A DNA stretch of 64,000 nucleotides from Streptomyces griseofuscus (GTDB taxonomy: Bacteria; Actinomycetota; Actinomycetes; Streptomycetales; Streptomycetaceae). Where the stretch lies: NCBI RefSeq assembly GCF_014673495.1, contig NZ_CP051006.1, positions 8,555,001-8,619,000 of the forward strand, in the 5' to 3' direction. This document shows, one piece after another, positions 17,733 to 26,045 of this stretch. How positions within the stretch are numbered: the stretch's first letter is position 1; each line of letters begins with the position of its first letter. The notes beneath the pieces were generated by a model. That model saw nothing but the letters and a program-made list of their open reading frames with translations, was not told where the DNA came from and did no database searches. The translations under genes were made by a program, and so were the position numbers.

Positions 17733-18439
17733 CGGTACGGGTGCTCGTGGCCGACGACCAGGAGATGGTACGGACCGCGCTGCGGCTGGTCATCGACCGC
17801 CGCGAGGGGCTGATGGTCGTCGGCGAGGCGGGCGACGGGGAGCAGGCGGTCGCCAGGGCGGCGGAACTGCGGCCCGATGTCGTGCTGATGGACATCCGCA
17901 TGCCCGGCACGACCGGTGTCGAGGCCACCCGGCGCATCACCGGCTGCTGGCCCGGGCCCGGACCGGCGCCGCGGGTCCTGGTCCTCACCACGTTCGACCT
18001 GGACGAGTACGTGCACGCCGCGCTGCGGGCGGGTGCCGCCGGGTTCCTGCTGAAGAACAGCTCGCCCGACCGGCTGGCCGAGGCCGTACGCGCGGTCGCG
18101 GCCGGGGAGGCCGTGCTCGCGCCGGACATCACCCGCCGCCTGATCGACACCGTCACCGCCCTGCCCGCCGGACTGCTGCCCGGGCCTGCCCCGGCAGCCC
18201 GGCCGGACCGGACCGAGCTGTCGCGCCTGCTGACCGCCCGCGAACTGGAGGTCCTGGTACTGGTCGGGCGCGGCCTGTCCAACGCACGGATCGCCGCCGC
18301 CCTGGGCCTGAGCGAGGCCACCGTGAAGAGCCGCCTCAACCGCATCCTCACCCGCCTCGGCCTGGAGAACCGGGTGCAGGCGGCACTACTCGTCCACGGG
18401 GACGGTCAGGCTCCGCTCGTGGGCCGGGACGGTGAGTGA
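17729..18439 (+). CDS. LuxR/NarL-family response regulator
   Basis: 236 aa; ATG 17729 overlaps the kinase stop (ATGA), so the pair is translationally coupled. The receiver domain (4-120) has the acidic pair VADDQ, phospho-acceptor Asp55 in VVLMDIRMPG, Thr/Ser in VLTTFD and Lys in FLLKNSSPD. A linker of about 30 residues (PAGLLPGPAPAARPDRTELS) leads to the LuxR helix-turn-helix (about 170-230, LTARELEVLVLVGRGLSNAR then EATVKSRLNRILTRLGLENR). Phosphorylated by the upstream kinase, it should bind promoters as a dimer. Targets unknown; the divergent Lnt-like gene and its own operon are the natural candidates. Confidence 0.92.
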   Translation: MTVRVLVADDQEMVRTALRLVIDRREGLMVVGEAGDGEQAVARAAELRPDVVLMDIRMPGTTGVEATRRITGCWPGPGPAPRVLVLTTFDLDEYVHAALRAGAAGFLLKNSSPDRLAEAVRAVAAGEAVLAPDITRRLIDTVTALPAGLLPGPAPAARPDRTELSRLLTARELEVLVLVGRGLSNARIAAALGLSEATVKSRLNRILTRLGLENRVQAALLVHGDGQAPLVGRDGE

Positions 18440-19052
18440 TCAATCTGTGTGGACCAGCCGTCTCTCCGGCTCGATGTAGTTGCTCAGGAACCGGTCAACG
18501 GTCAACGGGACGTCGACGGCAAGGAGCGGCCGATGTGGCGCATCCGTGGTGGGTTCCCGACGGCCGTCACGGCGATCAGCCGCACCCGCCGCTGCTGTGC
18601 TCGTCCGGCTTCCACATGTACGACGGCGAGCTCCCCATAGTGGCCACCGGCATGAAGCAACCGACGATGTAGCGCAGGGCGTCGACGATCTCGCGTCGTG
18701 AGTGCGCCTCCGGGCCGCCGCTCGGGGTCCGGCAGGCCGGCACCGGCGGCAGCGGCTCGATGAACGCCCATTCGAGCCCGCCACCCCACACCAGAAAGGC
18801 GCGCCACCAAGGCGCGTGGAGCACTTGAAAGCTCTCCGCAAAGCCCTCTGGCATACCGCTGAGACTCCACTTCCTGGAGGGCCCGATGCGCACCAGGCCG
18901 TCCAGCGAAGCGTGAGAACGAGATCATCAGAGGTTCAAGGACAGGTTCTCAGCCAGATGGTCACCCGCCAGCCCCTGGAAGGTGGCGTCCAGCGGGGCCA
19001 GGAGGCGGCTCGGCTCGGCCGCCCGCGCGCGCCCAACGCCGCGCACCGGCAC
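18440..19052. other. Decayed intergenic stretch
   Basis: No intact gene. It contains the IS5-type scrap described at 18660-18776 (minus strand). Next to the response regulator stop a coding-like minus frame ends with PLLAVDVPLTVDRFLSNYIE, which looks like the C-terminus of some protein but has no readable beginning. The rest shows nothing. Confidence 0.4.
18660..18776 (-). pseudogene. IS5-family transposase, N-terminal scrap
   Basis: Minus-strand run EWAFIEPLPPVPACRTPSGG then PEAHSRREIVDALRYIV. It matches the N-terminal DUF4096-type segment of IS5-group transposases (W-x-x-I-E-P-L-L-P ... GGRPxxHxRRxIVDAIxYIV). About 40 codons survive; the catalytic domain is absent. Confidence 0.6.
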
Positions 19053-20219
19053 CTACGCGCGGGGCCCGTGCCAGTCCAGGCACAGGACGGTCGCGTCGTC
19101 CTTCACGTGACCATTGCACGCTTCGGTGACCGCGTTGACGAGGGCGCGCACGATCTCGCGGGGGTGCTCGGTGGCGGTGTCACGGAGGAGGGCGGCCAGG
19201 TCAACGGTCGCCGCCTGACGTTCTTGCACGCCGTCGGTGTAGAGCAGGAGACGGTCGCCCGGGCGCAGGTCGAGGTTCTGTACCTGGTAGGTGCCCTGCG
19301 CGGGAACGCCGAAGGGGAGGTTCACGGCCAGTTTGATCTCGTCGACGGTGCCGTCGCGCAGCCTGAGTGGCCAGGGATGGCCGGCATTGACGAGTTGGGC
19401 GCTGGAGCCGTCCAGTGCGACGCGCAGTAGCTGACCGGTGGCGAAGGTGTGGTGGCCGTGGTCGAGGAGGGCCTGGTGGGTCTGGCGGGCCTGTTCGGCG
19501 AGGTCGGTGCCGGCGCGGCGGGCGCCGCGGGAGGCGTTGACCACCAGGGTGGCCATGAGGGAGGCGTCGACGTCATGGCCCATGGCGTCGGTGATGGACA
19601 GATGCAGGGTGTCCTCGTCGAGGCTGTAGTCGTAGGTGTCACCGGCGATGTCGGACGCCGGGACCAGGGCGCCGGCGAGGGTGAACTCGGCGGCCTCGCA
19701 CGAGGGAGCTGACGGCAGGAGCTGGCGCTGGATCTCCGCGGCCAGGGTGACCGAGGCGGTGCGGTTGCCCCAGTGGTAGAGGTCGGTGAAGCGGCGGTCG
19801 GTGACGATGACGTACGCCAGCGCGTGCGCAGCCTCTTCCACCTGCTCCAGTACGTCCTCGGTGACGTGGGTGAGGTAGAGCTCCAGCACCCCGATGGCGT
19901 CGCCGCGGTTGGTGACCGGGGCGAGTACCCGTTGCCCCCGCCCGTTCTCCGGTGCCACCACCGGTCTCTGGGTGCGCAGGACCTCGTCGTAGGCGCTGGC
20001 GGCCAGGGAAACCTGGTCGGCACCGCGTTCCTGTGATGTCGCCTTCTCCTCGTGGACCCGCAGCAGGCGTCGGCCCACGACGTCGAGGAACAGGAACGAT
20101 ACATAGCGTGCCCCGAACCGTTCGCGCAGATTGTGCGCTACGACATCGAGGGAGCGCACCGGCGCGGCCTTCTCCGCCGCGGCCAGTACCTCGGCCAGTC
20201 CGATCCGATCACGCTCCAC
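19053..20219 (-). CDS. GAF-SpoIIE (PP2C) serine phosphatase
   Basis: 388 aa; GTG 20219 with a strong AAGGAGG five bases upstream. Residues 15-150 form a GAF-like sensor domain (VAHNLRERFGARYVSFLFLD; GDAIGVLELYL), followed by a helical linker AAEIQRQLLPSAP that commonly leads into SpoIIE-type PP2C domains. The PP2C domain (about 175-385) has metal motifs ASDIAGDTYDY, ITDAMGHDVDASLMATLVV and the late LLLYTDGVQER and KDDATVLCL. Such phosphatases dephosphorylate STAS anti-sigma antagonists (RsbU/RsbV-type) and release sigma factors. Two STAS genes and one HATPase kinase lie elsewhere in this window. No membrane segment, so cytoplasmic. It stands alone between a relic and a broken esterase. Confidence 0.9.
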   Translation of the reverse strand: MERDRIGLAEVLAAAEKAAPVRSLDVVAHNLRERFGARYVSFLFLDVVGRRLLRVHEEKATSQERGADQVSLAASAYDEVLRTQRPVVAPENGRGQRVLAPVTNRGDAIGVLELYLTHVTEDVLEQVEEAAHALAYVIVTDRRFTDLYHWGNRTASVTLAAEIQRQLLPSAPSCEAAEFTLAGALVPASDIAGDTYDYSLDEDTLHLSITDAMGHDVDASLMATLVVNASRGARRAGTDLAEQARQTHQALLDHGHHTFATGQLLRVALDGSSAQLVNAGHPWPLRLRDGTVDEIKLAVNLPFGVPAQGTYQVQNLDLRPGDRLLLYTDGVQERQAATVDLAALLRDTATEHPREIVRALVNAVTEACNGHVKDDATVLCLDWHGPRA

Positions 20220-20385
20220 GACAGCCTCCTTAAGTTACGGACTCTCTTCCCCCTGCCGCCTCAGGCATCACAGTGGCAACAGCCACCACGCCACGGCTTG
20301 TGCGGGCGCGTCTCAAGTGACGGAGGATTCGACATAATTGGCGGTCCGCCACCCGGCCGTCAGTGCGTCCGGTCCGGGTCTGGGG

Positions 20386-21110
20386 TGCACGCTCCGCTGG
20401 TCGACGCGATCGGTGAGGGACTGCGCGCCACCTGGATCTGGCGGCCCACCATCGACGGACTCGCTCTGACCCGCACCCCAGTGGACGCCGTGACCGAGGG
20501 CGCCGCCGCAGGCATCCCACTGCTGGCCCAACACTGCGTCGACGAGTGCGGGCTCTACCAGCTGATGGTGCCCGATGCAGCGTTACAGGCCGACCGAGTC
20601 CTGGCTAACTACTTCGGCCAGGATGGCTGCGACGAACTCCTCGGCGTCTTCACCGGCAACCAGCCGGACGCCGTACAGGCGCGCGTCGAGATCATGAGCG
20701 CTGAACGGTACATCATCCCGACCGTACGCCTCGCTGATGGGCAAAGCGCTCACGCCAAGGTCTGGCGCTCGCGCTTCGACGGACCGCTCACCGGGCTGCC
20801 CGACGCGATCGTCCCCGACGGCTTGCTGCTGGCCGTCCACAGCACTGACGCCCACGGAGTCTTCCAAGGCGGCCCGGACGCGGTCGGCCAGATGCACGCC
20901 GCCTGGGGCGCCTTCGTCACCACCGGCAACCCGAATGCGGCCGGCCTGCCCGAATGGCCGCGGTACACCACGGCCGATCGCGCCACGATGATCTTCGACA
21001 ACGATGGGGCCCACCTCGAGCACGACCCGCAATCCAAGCTGCGCGAGGCCTGGGAAGACCGGAACTGGGAGCCGGGGACCTGGTGGGAATTCGCCGGAGG
21101 CATCCAGTAG
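20386..21110 (+). pseudogene. Type-B carboxylesterase, C-terminal half
   Basis: Open frame ending at 21108-21110 carries the second half of an alpha/beta-hydrolase of the carboxylesterase/PNB-esterase type: a VDGLALTRTPVDAVTEGAAA segment (usual: PVVDGxxLPxxPxxAxxxG), AIPLL, and a C-terminal YTTADRATMIFDNDGAHLEH block with the terminal WEEREW-type motif. The catalytic Gly-x-Ser-x-Gly elbow, which lies in the missing first half, is absent, so it cannot be active. No ribosome site or sensible start is present. The 5' break lies in the promoter region of the divergent phosphatase gene. Confidence 0.65.
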
Positions 21111-21329
21111 GCGCACGGTGCGTCCGACGGGAGACCGGCAGCCGAACTTTCTGCCGTTGACTCCGAAGAGCTGGGCGAGCAGGTCTCGGGTGCCGAGTTT
21201 GCGCAGGTAGAGCACGGCCAGGGCCCTGTCGGCGGGCTTGCTGCGTCCGAGCTACCCCCCGCGGGCGCGGGGACGACTGGAGCGGGGTGCCGTTCTTGAT
21301 TGACACCCGTGCCGAGTCAGGTGTTGGTC

Positions 21330-21791
21330 TCCGGCTGCACGGTGTTAGTTGTCGGCATTGCCCTCGAGCACGGCTGGTCGTCGTCGACGGCCCAGAGCGC
21401 GCGGGGAGGAAGTACAGGGCGACCATCCCGGTGTAGATGAACGCGCCCCAGCCCACGATCAGCACGAAGACGTTCGCGTCGCCGCGCGCGGAGCTGTATG
21501 CGACGCCCTGCCCGGTGGTGAACAGTTATGGGAACCAGGCGGAGCGGAGGAAGCCCGGGTCGGCGCAGCGGCCTCTGCCCCGGCGCCATGCCATCAGCGG
21601 GACCGAGGCGAAGCCGACACTGGCCAGGCAGTACATGAAGGCGAAGAAAAGTCGTTGGCGATGAACTGGTGGCCGTTGGTGATCCCGAGGTAGGCGACCC
21701 CGGGCAGGAAGAGTGCGGCCGGCACCCCGTAGCCCAGCACCTCGCCGCGGTCTCGGACCTTCGCCAGGTTCTCCCCCTGCTCTGTCGACAT
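21330..21791 (-). pseudogene. Polytopic membrane protein relic
   Basis: Three minus frames join into one membrane protein: MSTEQGENLAKVRDRGEVLG then YGVPAALFLPGVAYLGITNG, next (after a slip in TTTTC) FFFAFMYCLASVGFASVPLM, then LFTTGQGVAYSSARGDANVF and VLIVGWGAFIYTGMVALYFL. Three to four hydrophobic segments with a charged N-terminus. The family is not recognised. Frameshifts and an in-frame stop after the third helix make it a pseudogene. Confidence 0.5.
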
Positions 21792-21796
21792 CGTCG

Positions 21797-21960
21797 TGGG
21801 CACCGTATCGGCCGCGCCCAGCGGGATCCGCCGATCAGCAGCAGCGGCCGGGCGGCAAGCTGTCGATGCTCACCGAGCTCCCGGCCCAGTACGGCGTCGG
21901 CTATCAGACCGTGCGAAGCGCCATCTCGCTTCTGCAGTAAGAGGGTCTGGTCGTCGAGCC
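21797..21960 (+). pseudogene. GntR-family winged-helix relic
   Basis: Plus-strand run RPGGKLSMLTELPAQYGVGY then QTVRSAISLLQ, an in-frame TAA (21938-21940), and EGLVVEPGEQ. This is the GntR helix-turn-helix pattern PGxxLPTExxLAxxYGVxxxTVRxAxxxLxxEGLV with a nonsense codon exactly inside the recognition region and no effector domain. Confidence 0.6.
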
Positions 21961-22150
21961 GGGCGAACAGCACGTTGCGCAGCATGATCTCCAGGTGCCT
22001 GAGCGGTTCGAAGAAGGCCGCGGCGAGATCGCGGTTCCACCGGTACAGCGCGAGCGTCGCCGGCGCAGGCGGTCAGGTAGGGGTTCAGATACTGCTCGGC
22101 CGCTGAGTGGTCGCGGGTGGGCACCAGGGTGCCGTCGACGCTGAGCACAT

Positions 22151-22169
22151 TGAGCCTTTTCCAACTTCA
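22151..22169. repeat. IS end, copy 1 (outer left)
   Basis: TGAGCCTTTTCCAACTTCA. The same 19 bases occur in inverted orientation at 24658-24676. In both places the repeat overlaps the stop codon of an IS5-type transposase tail, so each is the 3' end of an IS. No matching target duplication is visible at the outer flanks. Confidence 0.75.
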
Positions 22170-22759
22170 AGTTGAGCTGGCCAGATGGAGAGTGAGGACG
22201 GCCTGGACGAGTCTCGTGATTCGGGTCGTCGAGCAGCGGAGCTTGCGTAGGAGTCGCCAGGACTTGAGGGTGGCGATGGCTTGCTCGACCAGTGCTCGGA
22301 CGTTCGCGTGGGACCGGTTGACGGCTTGATGACCGGCAGAGAGGCTGTCCCATCGGCCGCGGTGGGGAAGACGGACGGTGCCGCCTGCGCCCTGCTGTCC
22401 CTTGTCCGCCCAGCAGCTGACGTCCGCCCGGGCGAGCGCGTCGATGACGCCGTGTTCACGGGTATGCCGTCATCGACGCGGCCCGTACGGTTTCGGCGAG
22501 CGGGGGAGCGAGGGCGGCCCACGAGCTCGACTGCCTCGGCGATGTACCGGTAGGCGGTGGTGGTGCCGCTCCCGAAACCGGCTGCGAGCTGGGCATAGAG
22601 CTGGCCGTTGCGGAGGTGGGCGAGGGCCAGGAGGGCCTGTCGGCCTGCGTTCAAGCGCCGCCATCGGGTGCCGAGAGTACGACGACGCTCCCTCAGGCGG
22701 CCGGCGAGGAAGCGGAGGGCAGAGCTGGACACGTTGACGCCGGACGGGTACACAAACAT
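22170..22759 (-). pseudogene. IS5-family transposase with internal deletion
   Basis: ATG 22759 opens a typical IS5-group (HTH plus DDE) transposase: YPSGVNVSSSALRFLAGRLR, LGTRWRRLNAGRQALLALAH, LRNGQLYAQLAAGFGSGTTT, AYRYIAEAVELV. The middle with the first catalytic Asp is missing. The C-terminal part resumes in another frame: SCWADKGQQGAGGTVRLPHR, AVNRSHANVRALVEQAIATL, KSWRLLRKLRCSTTRITRLV, QAVLTLHLASST and the stop inside the terminal repeat at 22151. Deletion plus frameshift make it inactive. Confidence 0.8.
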
Positions 22760-23019
22760 GCGAAGCCTCTGGTGGAGACGGTCCTCTTGGTCGAAAACCC
22801 ATTTACCAGGGGTTTCACCTGTCTGTCACGTCAACTGTCCGACCTGCGCAGCAGGTTGGGGAGAGACCAACTGCCCAGCCGCTCGCTGGCGGCACAGGGT
22901 CCTTCGAAGCCGCTTTCCCACCGGGCCCGTCCCGGGGACGACGAACACGCGGCCGCCTGCGGCTACCGCACGCCTCTTGCGGGCGCCGCCCCGTATTCTC
23001 GTTGGACCCTGGCACACGA

Positions 23020-23577
23020 TCACGGGAGCAGGCAGCTCCGGTCCGGTCCTGGGAACGGAGTGGACTGCAGGCGCTGCATCCACAGGGAGCTCAGGTACTG
23101 GCCGTTCTTCACGGCGTATTCGTTGAAGGTTCCGATTTCGGCGAAGCCGAACTTGCGGTGCAGGGCCACCGACACGTCGTTCGGCAGGGCGATGCCGGCG
23201 AGGGCGACATGCACCGGTTCGTCGGCCAGAAGGCCGAAGAGCGCACGGTAGAGGGCGGTTCCCAGCCCCTGTCCTCTGCTGTCCTCACCGAGTCCGATGC
23301 TCACCTCGACCGTTTCCCGGAAAGCGTCCTGATCGCGGTAGCACTGGCTGCAGGCATAACCGAGCACCTGGTTGCCGCGCCGGGCGACGAGCATCCGGTA
23401 CGGACCCGTCTCCGCGAACTGAGCGAACCAGTCCCGCCGCTCCTCCATGCGATGCGGTCTGGTGGCGAACCGGGCGTGCGAGGTCGCGGCCGTGTGATTC
23501 TGGATGGCGACGATCCCGGGCAGATCATCCGTAATCGCAGGGACGAGTTCAACAGCGGTCTCGTAAATCTCGTGCAA
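23020..23577 (-). CDS. GNAT N-acetyltransferase, phosphinothricin-acetyltransferase-like
   Basis: 185 aa; the start is TTG 23577, supported by GAGGAG six bases upstream and by the conserved first strand right after it. The sequence follows the PAT/MddA plan: VELVPAITDDLPGIVAIQNH, a WFAQFAETGPYRMLVAR strand, GYACSQCYRDQDAFRETVEV, the acetyl-CoA loop GEDSRGQGLGTALYRALFGL, and the late VALAGIALPNDVSVALHRKF-GFAEIGTF motif. These cytoplasmic enzymes acetylate an amine or sulfoximine (phosphinothricin, methionine sulfone). Which substrate is used cannot be read. It sits with a divergent LysR gene between two inverted IS ends, so it may be mobile cargo. The C-terminal 20 residues after LSSLWMQRL look non-conserved. 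Confidence 0.85.
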   Translation of the reverse strand: MHEIYETAVELVPAITDDLPGIVAIQNHTAATSHARFATRPHRMEERRDWFAQFAETGPYRMLVARRGNQVLGYACSQCYRDQDAFRETVEVSIGLGEDSRGQGLGTALYRALFGLLADEPVHVALAGIALPNDVSVALHRKFGFAEIGTFNEYAVKNGQYLSSLWMQRLQSTPFPGPDRSCLLP

Positions 23578-23680
23578 GAGAGGCTCCTCACCTCACGGGG
23601 GACGTCATACCGGCACGCTACGGGCGCCGTCGGCCACACAGAACCCCGTGATCCGAGAGGGCTGGCCATAGGCTGCACCT

Positions 23681-24556
23681 ATGGCCCTGGAACTCGCGGA
23701 CCTGCGCGTCTTCGTCACCGCCGCATCCGTCGGCTCGCTGTCTGCCGCAGCACGTGAGCTGCGCGTTGCGCAACCGTCCGTCAGCGAGCGGCTGCGCCGA
23801 CTGGAACGGCTCGTCGGTCAGCCACTGCTCGAACGCTCCAGCCGAGGAGTGTCACTGACGCCCGCAGGGGAACGGCTGCTGCCCCACGCGGAGCGGTGTC
23901 TGGATCTGGCGGCGAGGGCCCTGGACATTGCACGGGAGGACGACACTCAGGGCACCCTGCACGTGACCACCCACGCCAGCTACGCACCGCTGGCCGTCCC
24001 CTTCGTCATCGGTGCCCTGCAGCCGCTCAGATACGCCGTCGTGGTCGACGACCAGCACAGTCAGGACGCACTCCAGCGGGTGGCCGCGGGCGCGACCGAC
24101 ATCGCCATCACCCTGCCGATGCCGCACGCTCCCGAGGTACGGCTGCGCACGTTCCGCAGCGAGCCGGTCATCGCGGTCTGTCACCCGGACCATCCGCTCA
24201 CGGCGCGCCCCTGCGACACTGCAAGGCTGAGCGGCCACCCCCTCGCCGTGAACCTCTGGGGCAGCGGTGCGCAGCTCTTTCACGAACTGCTCCTGGACGC
24301 CCCCACCCGCGCGCATCAGCTCTACCGCATCAGTTCCGCCGAGACGGCAGCCGATCTCGCGCGCTCCGGGCAGGCCGTCGCAGTCCTCACCCGCGCTACC
24401 GTCGAACGCGACCTCGCCGCCCGCACCCTGGTCGAACTCGACGTGAGCGACATGCCCGAATGGCACGTCCACCTCATGGCAGCCCACCACCGCGAACGCG
24501 CTGCCGAGCCCGCCATCGCTGCAGTGATCAACGCCCTGGGCCACCTCAAGTCCTGA
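23681..24556 (+). CDS. LysR-family transcriptional regulator
   Basis: 291 aa. N-terminal winged helix (residues 4-62) with AASVGSLSAAARELRVAQPS and the recognition helix VSERLRRLERLVGQPLLERS; C-terminal periplasmic-binding-like effector domain (about 90-288). The ATG at 23681 has no ribosome site in front, so translation may be leaderless. It is divergent from the GNAT gene, 103 bp apart, which is the classical LysR layout: it probably controls that gene and itself in response to a small molecule. Both genes are enclosed by inverted IS5-type ends. Confidence 0.88.
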   Translation: MALELADLRVFVTAASVGSLSAAARELRVAQPSVSERLRRLERLVGQPLLERSSRGVSLTPAGERLLPHAERCLDLAARALDIAREDDTQGTLHVTTHASYAPLAVPFVIGALQPLRYAVVVDDQHSQDALQRVAAGATDIAITLPMPHAPEVRLRTFRSEPVIAVCHPDHPLTARPCDTARLSGHPLAVNLWGSGAQLFHELLLDAPTRAHQLYRISSAETAADLARSGQAVAVLTRATVERDLAARTLVELDVSDMPEWHVHLMAAHHRERAAEPAIAAVINALGHLKS

Positions 24557-24586
24557 CCCACCGCACCCACGGACACCACCACGCAG

Positions 24587-24657
24587 AAAACGCCCCGTCC
24601 CCACGCGTCACCAGCCTCGTCCAAGCCGTCCTCACTGTGCACCTGACCAGTTCTGAC
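24587..24657 (+). pseudogene. IS5-family transposase, last 20 codons
   Basis: Plus frame RVTSLVQAVLTVHLTSSD ending in TGA just inside the terminal repeat at 24658. It parallels the end of the transposase at 22170 (ITRLVQAVLTLHLASST) but differs at several positions, so it comes from a related rather than identical IS. Confidence 0.65.
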
Positions 24658-24676
24658 TGAAGTTGGAAAAGGCTCA
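24658..24676. repeat. IS end, copy 2 (outer right)
   Basis: Exact reverse complement of the 19 bases at 22151-22169. The two copies face outward around 2.5 kb holding the GNAT and LysR genes. Confidence 0.75.
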
Positions 24677-25120
24677 GTGGGTGTGCGTACGCGGCATCAC
24701 GTTCATGGCCGGGGTCTGATGCACGGGAACGGATCACAGCAATACGTCCAACCGGCGGGAGTTTTCCCGCCTCCCCCCGGGTGGGGCCGGGCACGGGAAG
24801 GACAGCACCGGGACGCCGGCGACTTCCGTCCCGGCTCCCTCGCCGGGCCGACGGCAGGGGCGGCGCGGCGGGCCCGGCCGACGCGCAACCGGACCGGCCG
24901 CGCCCCGGTCCCCGGCCGTGCCGTGGTCGGGGGAGCGTGGGGCGTGGTCGGCCTCATGGCCTGAGGCCCGTTATCGCCCCGACCGCGACCGTCCGGACCG
25001 GTCCGGACGGTCGCGCGAGTTCGACCGGCCCTCGGGGCGGGCAGCGCGTGGCGCATGTACAGCGCCGCTGCGGCGCTCCCTTCCGGCCCCTGCGAAGCCC
25101 CGGGGTCGGAAGGGAGCGAG
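24677..25120. other. Intergenic between convergent units
   Basis: No gene supported. The main feature is the perfect 32-bp palindrome at 24984-25015. The rest is low-complexity GC-rich sequence. Confidence 0.5.
24984..25015. terminator. Perfect 32-bp palindrome, bidirectional terminator
   Basis: Each half reads CGCGACCGTCCGGACC and its exact reverse complement follows with no spacer. It lies between the LysR gene (plus) and the fascin-like gene (minus), which converge here, the place for a bidirectional terminator. There is no U-tract. Confidence 0.65.
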
Positions 25121-25552
25121 CTACGCGATGTCGAGGAAGAACTTCTCGTCGCCGCCGTCGTTGGCGTTGTACTGGCAGTTCACCGTTCCGCCGGGGCCGG
25201 TGGCGGTGGTGACCCCGCTACCGGTCACCATGCGCAGAAAGATGTTCGTGAAGGTCGCCGACTCGAAGGAGAACGAACCGTCGGTCTGGGCGCGCGCACG
25301 GAACTTCTCGTAGGGACCGATGAAGGACTGGCAGTTGACGGTACCCCCGCCGCTGATGTCGGTGGGGACCCCGGTCCCATCCATGCGCAGGAACAAGCTG
25401 GGGAAGGCCACCGACTCGAACGCGTACGAGCCGTCGGACTGCGGCCGGACCTTGAACGTCGTCCAGGCGCCGGTGCCGTACTGACAGTTCACCTTGCCGC
25501 CGCCGGGGTCGCTGGGGGCAGTCACGCCAGTTCCGTCCATACGCAGGTACAC
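25121..25552 (-). CDS. Fascin-like beta-trefoil protein
   Basis: 143 codons from the first possible start (GTG 25552), but the fold clearly begins earlier: the same frame upstream reads ADLAKLGDTPITIQSAHYPN and has no ATG, GTG or TTG before it runs out near 25640. Three repeats of about 48 residues are visible, each with LRMDGTGV-type and GGGTVNCQ-type motifs (first: VYLRMDGTGVTAPSDPGGGK; second: LFLRMDGTGVPTDISGGGTV; third: IFLRMVTGSGVTTATGPGGT). A three-fold repeat of this kind is a fascin/actin-bundling-like beta-trefoil, a sugar- or protein-binding module in bacteria. Without a start it is either frameshifted at its 5' end or begins at an unusual codon. No signal peptide visible. Confidence 0.6.
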   Translation of the reverse strand: MYLRMDGTGVTAPSDPGGGKVNCQYGTGAWTTFKVRPQSDGSYAFESVAFPSLFLRMDGTGVPTDISGGGTVNCQSFIGPYEKFRARAQTDGSFSFESATFTNIFLRMVTGSGVTTATGPGGTVNCQYNANDGGDEKFFLDIA

Positions 25553-26045
25553 GTTCGGGTAGTGCGCCGACTGGATCGTGATCGGAGTGTCCCCGAGTTT
25601 CGCGAGGTCGGCTTCCGATAAAGCCGTGCTGGCCGTTCCTTCCGTCTGGAGATGTCCCGGGCAAAGGAGATGGGCACCGTCGCCGCGGCGCCTTTCGCAG
25701 CGACGGTGCGATGAGGTGATGGCGGAGCTCCAGGGAGGTGCCCGTGCAGCGACTCCCGCGTCGCGTCAGGGATCCCAGGGGTTCTTGGGTCTCTGGCCCC
25801 CAGGGAGGGGCGGAATCCCAGCGGGCCCGGCCGCTGTAGACCTCGTCGAGGGTTCACTGATCACCCTCGCGCCACATGACCGGGCCCGGCATGCCGTGAC
25901 AGCACACGACCGCGATCTGCCGCGCTGCCCGGGTATACCGCACCGGACCAACAACTCCTGCCCGGCCTCGCGAGAGGACGGTGCTGTCAGTGCCCGTTGA
26001 TAACGTGCTTCGTCCAGTCGCGGAGCTCATGAAGGGACGGAGTAT
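25553..26045. other. Upstream of fascin-like gene; otherwise empty
   Basis: The first 60-90 bases continue the fascin-like frame without a start codon. The remainder, to the Imm49 gene, shows no supported gene; it should carry both promoters. Confidence 0.4.

Noticed and set aside
22151..24676. Target-site duplication flanking the composite unit
   Set aside because: Bases outside the two IS ends (CACAT left, GTGGG right) do not match; no duplication can be claimed.
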